Part shown: positions 1-7,359 of the stretch, in pieces
Layout: the number at the start of each line of letters is the position of its first letter
How positions within the stretch are numbered: the stretch's first letter is position 1
Virus record (IMG/VR): IMGVR_UViG_3300005265_000317
Span: 1 to 24,642 of that record
DNA length: 24,642 nt
Direction: 5' to 3' (one strand)
Source of the DNA: a virus
The notes under the pieces: model-generated
Told to the model about the DNA's origin: nothing
Seen by the model: the letters and a program-made list of their open reading frames with translations, nothing else
Database searches by the model: none
Program-made: the position numbers and the translations under genes

Positions 1-1
1 A

Positions 2-691
2 AATAGTTATTTAACTTCAGAAATACGTTCTAGAATGGGTAAGCAAAATAAAGGAAGAATCCCATGGAATAAAGATAAAACAAACGTCTATTCAGAAGAA
101 ACACTAACTAGTATGCGAAAAGCAGCTAAAAAAAGAAAAGGTTCAAAATCATCCAATTGGAAAGGTGGGTATTATACAAATAATATCCCTTTATATGATA
201 TTTATATTACACATCTTGAGTATGCTGAAGAATGCAAAAGAAATGATAACGATGATAAAGTTTTAGATCTTAGATGTACATACTGTGGAATGTGGTTCAC
301 ACCCACAATACAACAAGTTTATGAACGGATTAGAGCGTTAAATGGAAAACAAGGTGGAGAACAAAGATTATATTGCTCACATAAATGTAAAATGGAGTGT
401 TCTATATATGCTCAACATAAATATCCAAAAGACTTTAAACATATTACATCACGAGAATTACAGCCCGAACTCCGTCAAATGAGATTTGAAATTGATAATT
501 ACACTTGTCAAAAATGTAATAAACACAAAGATGAACTACAAGTTGGGCTTCATTGCCATCATTTTGAAGGAATACGATGGGAACCTCTTGAATCAGCAGA
601 TATAGATAAGTGTATAACTCTATGCAAAATTTGTCATATAGAAGTGCATAAAAAAGAAGGATGTGGGTATTACGATTTGAGGTGTAAATAA
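2..691 (+). CDS. NUMOD3/HNH homing-type endonuclease, 5' end outside window
   Basis: This is probably a freestanding or intron-associated homing endonuclease, a DNA-nicking or -cleaving mobile gene. Numbering from the ATG at 35, a NUMOD3-type DNA-binding repeat (NKGRIPWNKDK) covers residues 5-15, and a second copy starts near SEETL and ends at SNWKGG (about 20-45). A Cys4 zinc finger follows (C81, C84, C114, C118). The C-terminal HNH/zinc module has C158/C161, H173-x-H175-H176 and C197-x2-C200-H201-x3-H205. The frame is open upstream of ATG 35 to the window edge. The upstream residues (TSEIRSRM) complete the NUMOD3 consensus and ATG 35 has no SD, so the true start probably lies before the window. 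The gene sits next to an RNA polymerase gene, a common neighbourhood for phage homing endonucleases. The family call is firm; the insertion target is unknown. Confidence 0.85.
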   Translation, partial: NSYLTSEIRSRMGKQNKGRIPWNKDKTNVYSEETLTSMRKAAKKRKGSKSSNWKGGYYTNNIPLYDIYITHLEYAEECKRNDNDDKVLDLRCTYCGMWFTPTIQQVYERIRALNGKQGGEQRLYCSHKCKMECSIYAQHKYPKDFKHITSRELQPELRQMRFEIDNYTCQKCNKHKDELQVGLHCHHFEGIRWEPLESADIDKCITLCKICHIEVHKKEGCGYYDLRCK

Positions 692-692
692 G

Positions 693-884
693 ATGAGAGA
701 CCCCAATAGAATCGAGCCAATACTTTCGTTGATAAGGGAGATCTGGTATAAATATCCAGATCTCCGTTTAACTCAATTGATTATGAATTCTTTAAAAATG
801 AATCAAGATCCTTATTATGTTGAGGATGAAATTTTAGAAAAAGCATTAAAAAAATATATAAAACTAATGGAGGGAAAACATTGA
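693..884 (+). CDS. Small conserved protein, DUF1040/YihD-like
   Basis: This 63-aa protein begins MRDPNRI and contains the pattern RI-x3-L-x-LI-x3-W-x2-YPDLRL-x-QLI followed by DPYYVEDEIL. The same order of features (RLNEVIELLQPAW, PDFNLLQFL, then an acidic segment) is what I recall for E. coli YihD (DUF1040), and short MRDP-starting proteins of this kind occur in bacteria and phages. No catalytic motif is visible and the function is unknown. It starts two bases after the HNH gene stop, with GAGG upstream. Its stop overlaps the TTG start of the polymerase gene, so the two are probably translationally coupled. A perfect 10-bp inverted repeat lies inside the gene at 737-765. The gene call is reliable; the family assignment is from memory of the motif and moderate. 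Confidence 0.7.
   Translation: MRDPNRIEPILSLIREIWYKYPDLRLTQLIMNSLKMNQDPYYVEDEILEKALKKYIKLMEGKH
737..765. repeat. Perfect 10-bp inverted repeat with a 9-nt AT loop
   Basis: Arms GGAGATCTGG (737-746) and CCAGATCTCC (756-765) are exact reverse complements around the loop TATAAATAT. The repeat lies inside the 63-aa gene, in the stretch coding for REIWYKYPDLR, about 115 bases before the polymerase gene start. As RNA it would be a stable hairpin; as DNA it is a palindromic site. No T-run follows, so a simple terminator is unlikely. It may also be a chance result of coding constraint. Confidence 0.6.
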
Positions 885-3877
885 TCATAAATCCAACATT
901 TAAAATACAAAGTGAAAATAACATTTTCACAATCAGAGAAAAAGAATATAAACAGATTTTACCCATTGTTTCCCAAATAATTAAACCAGTTGAGGATATA
1001 GGATTTCAAATAGTTGAATTAGCATTAAAAGACTCTAGATTTTCATCTGGAGAATTATCAAGAACGGTTAAACAAACTTTGGTTATAAGACTGCAAAAAG
1101 GAAACTCAAATATAGATTTGAGTATATTCCTTCCAAAATTAATTGATAAAAATTATATTGCAATCAACGGAAGGAGGAAAATACCTTTATTTCAACTGTT
1201 CGATATACCAATAGTTACTCGGGGAGAATCGATAAAATTAAGAACCAACGTTGCAACATTGATGGCATATAGAGACAGAGAAGCACCTCATGCAAAAGTT
1301 AGCTTCTTAGGAAAAAAGGTTCCATTATCATTAATGATGTTAGCATATTATGGACCGGTAGCTTTAGACTCCAGATATGATTTTGAACATTTAAAATACG
1401 AATCCAATAGTGACATATTATATGAAAATTTGATGGAAGACTTAGTTTTAACAATAGAAGACTCTAAAGGTTACACTCAAGATGATTACATACAAGAGTT
1501 GGGAAAATTATATTCAAGATATAATTCTAAATCGAAAGGTGAAGATATTATTTATGCCTTAGAAGTAATTCCAAAAATAGATGTTATGACATCGATGTTT
1601 TTAACAACTAATTCTTTAATTGAAGAATTATTATTGGCAATTCAAACTCAATATGTAGATGATACTCTTTTCACAAATAAAAGAGTTCGATGTTTTGAAT
1701 ATGTTATTATATCAAAAATATCCAAGATTATATTTGACTTATGTTTTTCAAACAGAACTTCTAGACAACCAAAGTTTAATATAAATTCAAATCAGATATT
1801 AACTGAGTGTAACGTATCTGATATTGTACAATTTGATTTTTCAATCAATCCAATTGAGGAATTAACAAAATTATCACGAATTAGTCTCTTAGGGCCGGGT
1901 GGATTTAAAAGAGAAAATATTCCAAAACATTTAAGAGATATATGTCCATCTATGTTTGGAAGGATATGTCCAGTTGATACCCCCGATAGAGATAATTGTG
2001 GAGTCTTACAAAATTTAATTCCAAATGTTCCTCTTGATGATAATTTAAAATTTACATCTGAAACTTGTGAACACCAACCAATTTCTATACCCGTCTCTAT
2101 GGTTCCGTTTTGTGAACACGATGATCAAACCAGATTACAAATGGCGTCATCTCAAATGAGACAGTCAATTATGTTAAAGGAATTTGATAAACCATTAATT
2201 CAATCAGGTTGTGAAGGACTATATACAGATCAAACTCAATTTTTAAAAAGAGCCAAAAAAGATGGAGAAGTTATTCATATAGACGATAAATTTATTATTG
2301 TAGTTTATAATAACAACGATGTTGATATGTTTAACATTGAATATCGTAAAATATATGTTGAACATTTAGATTTTATGAATGTTTATGTAAAACCTGGAGA
2401 TAAATTTAAAGCGGGTGATATTCTTGCAGAAAGTAATTACTGTAAAAATGGTGAGATAACATTTGGTAAAAATCTATTAACAGGAGTAATGGTATATTAT
2501 GGAAATAATTATGAGGATGGTATAGTTATTTCTGATAGACTTGTTAAGGAAAATCAACTTACATCTATCCATTATAAAGATTTATCATTTACTTTACCAC
2601 CATATAAAGTACTATTATCATTAGATGAAAATGAATATAAACCACTTCCGCTTCAATATGAAACTATAGAAAAAGGTTTGCCGTATGCAAGAATACAAGG
2701 ATTGTCAATTGATGATTTATATTCTCAATTTGGAGAAGAGTCATATCTTCAAGCAGAAAAGAAATATATAATTTCAGAAGTCAAAATATATGCAAACAAT
2801 TGGAATTCTGATATTCTTGAATTTGATGATTGGGTTTTGAAAACTATTGAATCTCAAAAAGAAAAAGAAAATGATCTCAAGAAAATTATATATAGTAAAT
2901 TTTCTAAAGATCAAGCAAATCAAATTATAAAGGAACATGGGTTAGATCTATATTCATTTGTTGGTAAATATAAAAACAAAAGAGAAAAGATAAATGGTAT
3001 CCATATTAAAATAGCAGGTATTTATCAAAGACAAATTCAAGTTGGAGATAAGGTTGCTAATCGTCATGGGAATAAGGGTATTATTTCAAGAATAGTTCCT
3101 CATGAGAAAATGCCCAAATTGGAAGATGGTCGTCATCTTGATATATGTATTAATCCTCTTGGTATTATCTCTAGAATGAATATTGGGCAATTATATGAAC
3201 TTCATTTAACAATGTCGTTTTATGATTTGATTAATCAACTCATGGATATGTTATCAAATAGTACTCAAGAAGAGGTTAGAGAACATTTATTAGGATTCAT
3301 TAAAATCATTGATAAGACAAAAGATAACTGGTATTCAAAACAATTTATTGATGAATTACCAAAAACTATTACTTCTGATTTTATATCAAATTTAACACTT
3401 ATACAACCTCCATTTGAATCTTGTAAAATGGAAGATATGAAAAAAGCATTAGAATATACAGGAACTACCTTCAAGCAAAAATTATATGATCCAGTATCCA
3501 AGCAAGAAATACAAAATGAAATTGCTTGCGGTTACATCTATTTCTTAAGAATGGTTCATATTGCAGAAGAGAAATTAGCCGCCAGAGGAATTGGCAGTTA
3601 TGCAAAACGAACCCTTCAACCACTGGGAGGAAGAAAAAATAAAGGTGGTCAGAGATGTGGTGAAATGGAAACTGCCTGTATTATTGGTCATGATGCTCCA
3701 TGTAATTTGTTTGAGTTTTTAACCACAAAGTCTGATTGCATTGATCTTAAAAATAGATATATTAGAGATTTTATTGATTCAGATTTAGTCGACGAAAGTA
3801 AAGAATTAGATACGACTCCTGAATCAGTAAAATTATTAAATTCATATTTAACCGTGTTAGGAGTTGAACACAAATGA
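881..3877 (+). CDS. rpoB: Single-chain DNA-directed RNA polymerase beta subunit homologue (phage)
   Basis: This is a homologue of bacterial RpoB, which with beta' forms the catalytic cleft of multisubunit RNA polymerase. Conserved blocks appear in the RpoB order: SRISLLGPGG (332-341), RDICPSMFGRICPVDTPD (352-369), PFCEHDDQTR to MRQS (409-429), NYEDGIVIS (543-551), GDKVANRHGNKG (722-733), NPLGIISRMNIGQ (758-770) and LQPLGGRKNKGGQRCGEMET (about 912-931). K724 and K732 match E. coli K1065 and K1073, and R765 matches R1106 with the same 33-residue spacing. At 998 aa it is shorter than E. coli (1342) or B. subtilis (1193) beta, mainly for want of lineage inserts and part of the lobe. The start is TTG at 881, overlapping the upstream TGA, with GGAGGG about six bases before; no ATG fits. 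No beta', alpha or sigma gene lies in this window. In phiKZ- and PBS1/AR9-type phages beta is split over several genes, so one intact chain is notable. Confidence 0.95.
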   Translation: MIINPTFKIQSENNIFTIREKEYKQILPIVSQIIKPVEDIGFQIVELALKDSRFSSGELSRTVKQTLVIRLQKGNSNIDLSIFLPKLIDKNYIAINGRRKIPLFQLFDIPIVTRGESIKLRTNVATLMAYRDREAPHAKVSFLGKKVPLSLMMLAYYGPVALDSRYDFEHLKYESNSDILYENLMEDLVLTIEDSKGYTQDDYIQELGKLYSRYNSKSKGEDIIYALEVIPKIDVMTSMFLTTNSLIEELLLAIQTQYVDDTLFTNKRVRCFEYVIISKISKIIFDLCFSNRTSRQPKFNINSNQILTECNVSDIVQFDFSINPIEELTKLSRISLLGPGGFKRENIPKHLRDICPSMFGRICPVDTPDRDNCGVLQNLIPNVPLDDNLKFTSETCEHQPISIPVSMVPFCEHDDQTRLQMASSQMRQSIMLKEFDKPLIQSGCEGLYTDQTQFLKRAKKDGEVIHIDDKFIIVVYNNNDVDMFNIEYRKIYVEHLDFMNVYVKPGDKFKAGDILAESNYCKNGEITFGKNLLTGVMVYYGNNYEDGIVISDRLVKENQLTSIHYKDLSFTLPPYKVLLSLDENEYKPLPLQYETIEKGLPYARIQGLSIDDLYSQFGEESYLQAEKKYIISEVKIYANNWNSDILEFDDWVLKTIESQKEKENDLKKIIYSKFSKDQANQIIKEHGLDLYSFVGKYKNKREKINGIHIKIAGIYQRQIQVGDKVANRHGNKGIISRIVPHEKMPKLEDGRHLDICINPLGIISRMNIGQLYELHLTMSFYDLINQLMDMLSNSTQEEVREHLLGFIKIIDKTKDNWYSKQFIDELPKTITSDFISNLTLIQPPFESCKMEDMKKALEYTGTTFKQKLYDPVSKQEIQNEIACGYIYFLRMVHIAEEKLAARGIGSYAKRTLQPLGGRKNKGGQRCGEMETACIIGHDAPCNLFEFLTTKSDCIDLKNRYIRDFIDSDLVDESKELDTTPESVKLLNSYLTVLGVEHK

Positions 3878-4039
3878 GCAGACAAGATGACTTCAATTTA
3901 GAGAGATGGACATCCTCATCTTCATCTTAAATTCTATTGCTCGAATGATTCTGAACACGATATAGATTCAGAAGAAATGATATTATGGTCGGCGCAAGTA
4001 GAGACACAGTTTTATGATGAAAATTTTATGGAGTTGTAA
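3874..4039 (+). pseudogene. Small gene split over two frames at an AG repeat
   Basis: An ATG at 3874 overlaps the polymerase stop (ATGA) and has AGGAG at 3859-3863, so translation very probably starts here. It reads MSRQDDFNLERW and then only four to five serines before TAA at 3928. A second frame, open from 3902 to TAA 4037-4039, encodes RDGHPHLHLKFYCSNDSEHD and continues to a C-terminus ending FYDENFMEL, with no usable start of its own. Adding one AG unit to the AGAGAGA at 3902-3908 joins both frames into a coherent 55-aa protein reading NLERDGHPHLHLKF across the joint. The cause could be a real 2-bp loss, an assembly error, or recoding (a -2 slip would re-pair AGA on AGA exactly). I do not recognise the protein family. 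It lies immediately before folE2, with only 11 nt between. Confidence 0.5.
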
Positions 4040-4050
4040 GGGGGAGATAT

Positions 4051-4902
4051 ATGAATAAAGAATGTTTACCTGATATACAATGCTCAGTACCGGATATTCA
4101 AATTCCAATAATGCAAGTAGGAGTTGAGAATGTTGAAGTTCCATTTAGACTCGAATCTAAATATGGTGGATTCCATCAACTGACTGCAAACGTTGCTTTG
4201 ACAACAAATCTTGATAAAGCTACCAAAGGTATTTCAATGTCTCGACTTCTGCTAACATTAAAACCATATTTAGAATTACCATTAAAAAGTGCTTTAATAA
4301 AAATTATACTTGAGGATTTGATAAAAAATCTTGAAACGACTAAGGCAACTATGAAGTTTGAATTTCGGATGCCTATTACAAGAAAATCAATTATATCTGA
4401 TAATGAATTTCCAATTTATTATAAATGTAAATTTGAAATGACTAGACAACTTGACAGGACATCTGATTTAACATGGTTCTATCAAGGAGTTAAGATTCAG
4501 TATGCGTCCTATTGTCCTTGCTCTGCTGAACTCTGCGGGGCGTTAGATGAAAAGGGATATCCTCATAACCAAAGATCATTTGCTGATGTATTAGTTGAAG
4601 TTGTGAATAATCATTATGTCTGGTTGGAAGATATAATTGAAACAGTTGAATCACAAATTAAAACTCTACCATATCCCGTAATTAAAAGAATTGATGAGCA
4701 GGAGATTGCCAGAGTAGCAGCACAAAATCCAATGTTTGTTGAAGATGCAATTAGAAAAATATCTAAAGCATTGGATGACCGAGATGATATTTATGACTGG
4801 ATTGTGAAGTGTGTTCATGAAGAATCAATCCACACATCTGAAGCAATTGCAATTAATTGGAAGGGAATGACTAACGGGTTCGATGGGAGGCGGTTTATAT
4901 GA
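4051..4902 (+). CDS. folE2: GTP cyclohydrolase FolE2 (GCYH-IB) homologue
   Basis: FolE2 converts GTP to 7,8-dihydroneopterin triphosphate, the entry step for folate and for queuosine/7-deazaguanine bases, and is the zinc-independent alternative to FolE. At 283 aa it has family length. The N-terminus shows LPDIQ and VGVENVEVP (24-31). The signature block holds C155-P-C157-S followed by GYPHNQRS, with H172 and NQRS (173-176), matching the family CPCS and AHNQRS metal and active-site motifs. The family block KGTHMSR is altered to KGISMSR (59-65), losing the Thr-His pair. A strong SD (AGGGGGAG) precedes ATG 4051. The stop overlaps the ATG of the next gene (ATGA). In phages such enzymes usually feed DNA or tRNA 7-deazaguanine modification, but no QueC, QueD, QueE or DpdA gene is in this window, so the pathway is inferred only. 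Confidence 0.85.
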   Translation: MNKECLPDIQCSVPDIQIPIMQVGVENVEVPFRLESKYGGFHQLTANVALTTNLDKATKGISMSRLLLTLKPYLELPLKSALIKIILEDLIKNLETTKATMKFEFRMPITRKSIISDNEFPIYYKCKFEMTRQLDRTSDLTWFYQGVKIQYASYCPCSAELCGALDEKGYPHNQRSFADVLVEVVNNHYVWLEDIIETVESQIKTLPYPVIKRIDEQEIARVAAQNPMFVEDAIRKISKALDDRDDIYDWIVKCVHEESIHTSEAIAINWKGMTNGFDGRRFI

Positions 4903-5666
4903 AACATATTGATGTATCTGTTTCATATGGTTTTGGAAGTGATAACAGATACAATGATACTGGTGGAATTCCTCAGAGCATACAATTAGCATTATACAAA
5001 TACCAATTATATCAAGAACAGAAGAAACAAATATTTAAGGCAGTCAGTAGAAGCCATACTCATGTTAAAGTTGTACACATGCCCCTGGATTTTTTAAGAC
5101 ATGATCCATGGTCTATGTTTGAAATGATAAAAGAGTTGAGAAATGAAGTTGGATGTTGTACATATGTAGTCCATCCCAATAAAGGAATTGGTTCATTCTT
5201 AACACATTTCTTAGATCAACATATGATGGATGTTACTTTATGTATTGAAAACTTTCCATGGAGAAAGAAAAAAGAGCTTCGAAACCCCTTGAAAATGATA
5301 GAATATATAGGATGGTTAAAAGAAGATTATGAGTATGTTGATAGACGTTTAAGGTTATGCATAGATACAAGCCATACAGATGATATATGGTTCGAGTATC
5401 AATTGATGTATTTTCTACTTCCTTATACTGATGTTATTCATCTATCAAATAGATCAGGAAAAAATCAACATCTTCCATTTAACTCAGCTAAGGGGGATTT
5501 AAATCTTGTTGGTTTTGTAAAGGATTTGAAGGGAAGATATGATTGGGGCGGAGATATTGTTCTTGAATATATGCCAGAGTGGAGTCATAAACTTTATCAA
5601 AATGTAGAATATATAAAGAGGTTACTTTATGGACCCAGTAGAAGAAATCCTAAACGTGCCATTTAA
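4899..5666 (+). CDS. TIM-barrel protein of the AP endonuclease 2/sugar isomerase superfamily
   Basis: This 255-aa protein has the order of metal-ligand motifs seen in endonuclease IV (Nfo)-like barrels: VVH (H60), VHP (H92), CIENF (E117), IDTSH (D156, H159), VIHLS (H181), NQH (N189, H191) and VLEY (E223). Against E. coli Nfo these correspond to H69, H109, E145, D179, H182, H216, D229, H231 and E261, with the usual D-x-H replaced by N-x-H. Members either repair abasic DNA or isomerise sugars and related substrates; the sequence alone does not choose between them. It overlaps folE2 by four bases and has GGGAGG just upstream, so the two products are probably made together. Overlap with the next gene is 38 nt. 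The fold call is firm; the substrate is unknown. Confidence 0.75.
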   Translation: MKHIDVSVSYGFGSDNRYNDTGGIPQSIQLALYKYQLYQEQKKQIFKAVSRSHTHVKVVHMPLDFLRHDPWSMFEMIKELRNEVGCCTYVVHPNKGIGSFLTHFLDQHMMDVTLCIENFPWRKKKELRNPLKMIEYIGWLKEDYEYVDRRLRLCIDTSHTDDIWFEYQLMYFLLPYTDVIHLSNRSGKNQHLPFNSAKGDLNLVGFVKDLKGRYDWGGDIVLEYMPEWSHKLYQNVEYIKRLLYGPSRRNPKRAI

Positions 5667-6225
5667 ACCATGGGAATATATGACTTATTCAACGCGCCGG
5701 TTTGTTATTCATCCCATCAATAATAGAAGAAATTGGTATAAAACAAGGAGTCATGACTATAGAGCAGTATTTGAAACTCTTGAAAATTATAATAAAACTA
5801 CATGGAAACTTGGTGATGTTGTAAAATTTGGTAAGGGTTATTATCTTAAAGCCATCGATTGGCAAGCTTGGTTTCTTAATGAGAAAGATTTTGATCAATA
5901 TCTTAAAAAACATAAAAGATATAATAAATCAATTCCAGCTTATGCCAGAAATCAATATGCGATAGTTTTAGCAAGGTATAAATGGACAAAATATAAAGGA
6001 TACATGACTTACATAGATTATGGTAGCTTCATTATGATGTTAACGGGAAGTAAAATAGGCCACATAAGAAAATATTATGTAGTTAATCCATATGAATTTA
6101 TAGGAGCATATCCATATGTTAAAATGCGTTATAATTTAAACCATGATCGATTATTTCATGGAGTTGAAAGGGTAAAAGATGTAACACATTTCTTAGAAAA
6201 TCTCGTGAGGAAAATTGCTATATGA
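5629..6225 (+). CDS. Unrecognised 198-aa basic/aromatic protein
   Basis: I do not recognise this family. The 198-aa product is rich in Tyr, Trp, Lys and Arg (for example RNQYAIVLARYKWTKYKGY in the middle), with no signal peptide, clear membrane segment or Cys/His cluster. The start at 5629 has AGAGG about seven bases upstream but overlaps the end of the TIM-barrel gene by 38 nt. A later in-frame ATG (residue 17, MTYSTRR) would remove the overlap but has a poorer SD. The last four bases overlap the start of the next gene, so it belongs to the folE2 operon. A high aromatic and basic content would suit nucleic-acid binding, but that is only an inference. Confidence 0.75.
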   Translation: MDPVEEILNVPFKPWEYMTYSTRRFVIHPINNRRNWYKTRSHDYRAVFETLENYNKTTWKLGDVVKFGKGYYLKAIDWQAWFLNEKDFDQYLKKHKRYNKSIPAYARNQYAIVLARYKWTKYKGYMTYIDYGSFIMMLTGSKIGHIRKYYVVNPYEFIGAYPYVKMRYNLNHDRLFHGVERVKDVTHFLENLVRKIAI

Positions 6226-6575
6226 AAATTGAAGATGTTATTGAAATCTATAAAAAAGAAAGATATTACGAAACCTGTGTGTTTGGTAATTATGAACAAA
6301 TCCAAGCTTTAAACTTTGCTAGCTTTCTTCTATTTTTAAAGAAATATATAGACAAAGCATTAAAGGCATACGCGGGAAAATGGGATACTGAGTTACCTCC
6401 GTGGTTATTAACAACCACAGAATTTGAGCAGGATGGAACTGCACCAGTTAAAGCATATGAAGAAGTAGTAAAAATTATGGCACTAGCAGGTGCTACATTA
6501 GAAACTTATACATCTATAAATCCCGAAAAATGGCGCGAAGATTTAGAAGCGCACATGAGTAAATGGAAAGATTAA
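6222..6575 (+). CDS. Unrecognised 117-aa predicted all-helical protein
   Basis: This 117-aa product appears helical throughout, with a conserved-looking core: LNFASFLLFLKKYIDKALKA, then LPPWL, then a helix containing KAYEEVVKIMALAGATLETY. The start overlaps the upstream stop (ATGA type) with GAGG before it. The pattern of short helices carrying paired acidic residues is loosely like small MazG-type NTP pyrophosphohydrolases, but the typical ExxE and ExxD pairs are not clearly present, so I do not assign it. It is the last gene of the folE2-containing run and is followed 21 nt later by a gene with its own strong SD. Confidence 0.75.
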   Translation: MKIEDVIEIYKKERYYETCVFGNYEQIQALNFASFLLFLKKYIDKALKAYAGKWDTELPPWLLTTTEFEQDGTAPVKAYEEVVKIMALAGATLETYTSINPEKWREDLEAHMSKWKD

Positions 6576-6596
6576 AAATTCAAAGGAGATAACTCA

Positions 6597-7352
6597 ATGG
6601 AACAAGTAGAAACAAATTTATCAGACATGATTAGACAAGATGAACCACCGGTATTTGAAACATCGAATTTGGACTTACCGGAAGATACAACAGAAGTAAT
6701 ATCAGAGGATACAACAGAAGCTGTAGAAGAAGCCCAAGCGGAAGCAATTTCAATTACTCCTCTTAATACATGGTTTGAATCTAATGCGGAATCATTTCAA
6801 AATGTCAATCGAGTTCAGGTTGAAATTCGTGGAGTTGATCCCTCAAAAACTTTGATAATGGCAGTACTTGATGATCAAGGTGAAGTTAACGGCCATCCAA
6901 GCAGAGACCTTCAACTTTTCAAAAATGCTGACATTCAGCCGGTATTGAATATTCCTGCAGTTGATATGCAGATTTATAACAATGGATTCAGAATTATTTC
7001 ATCTTATGATGATAACATTATTATTAAATCTTACGGTGTAAGAACAGGGCTTATCTGTGTATTCTGTAACAACATTGCCGGAAAAGCGATTCCTTATAAG
7101 GTCATAAAAGCAAAGAAAAAAGATGAAGTTGTTGAAGTTTCTCGATTAGATGCAGCAGCAGTTGCCATCAAACTATCTCAAGATGCTGACCTGGAAGCAT
7201 TACAATTACTTTATAAACAAAGTAGTAAAGTAATTGAAGATATGACTACAAATCAAACAGTGGTTGATTGGTTATTAGAACGCCAGAACGAAGTAACGGA
7301 TATCAACCATCATCTACAAATTGATAATGTTATTATAAACATTCTGTCATAA
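6597..7352 (+). CDS. Unknown 251-aa protein with acidic N-terminal tail
   Basis: A strong SD (AAAGGAG) precedes the ATG at 6597. The first 50 or so residues are acidic and low-complexity, with a short tandem repeat EDTTEVIS/EDTTEAVE encoded by repeated GATACAACAGAAG units (about 6680-6720). From residue about 55 the protein becomes globular, with alternating beta-like stretches (RVQVEIRGV, TLIMAVLDD, NIIIKSYGV, LICVFCNN) and a helical C-terminal third (DADLEALQLLYKQSSKVIED). I recognise no domain. An acidic disordered tail on a beta-rich body is common in phage virion or DNA-mimic-like proteins, but there is no direct evidence for either. The gene ends just before a structured intergenic element. 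Confidence 0.8.
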   Translation: MEQVETNLSDMIRQDEPPVFETSNLDLPEDTTEVISEDTTEAVEEAQAEAISITPLNTWFESNAESFQNVNRVQVEIRGVDPSKTLIMAVLDDQGEVNGHPSRDLQLFKNADIQPVLNIPAVDMQIYNNGFRIISSYDDNIIIKSYGVRTGLICVFCNNIAGKAIPYKVIKAKKKDEVVEVSRLDAAAVAIKLSQDADLEALQLLYKQSSKVIEDMTTNQTVVDWLLERQNEVTDINHHLQIDNVIINILS

Positions 7353-7359
7353 ATGATTT

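Noticed and set aside
747-754. TATAAATA as a T4-type late promoter
   Set aside because: The same octamer also occurs inside coding sequence elsewhere (for example near 9183 and 16850), so it is not distinctive in this AT-rich window; only the palindrome around it was kept.
6680-6720. Tandem GATACAACAGAAG copies as a mobile or CRISPR-like repeat
   Set aside because: Only two short in-frame copies occur within a disordered acidic tail; this is local low complexity. No CRISPR array or insertion sequence was seen anywhere in the window.
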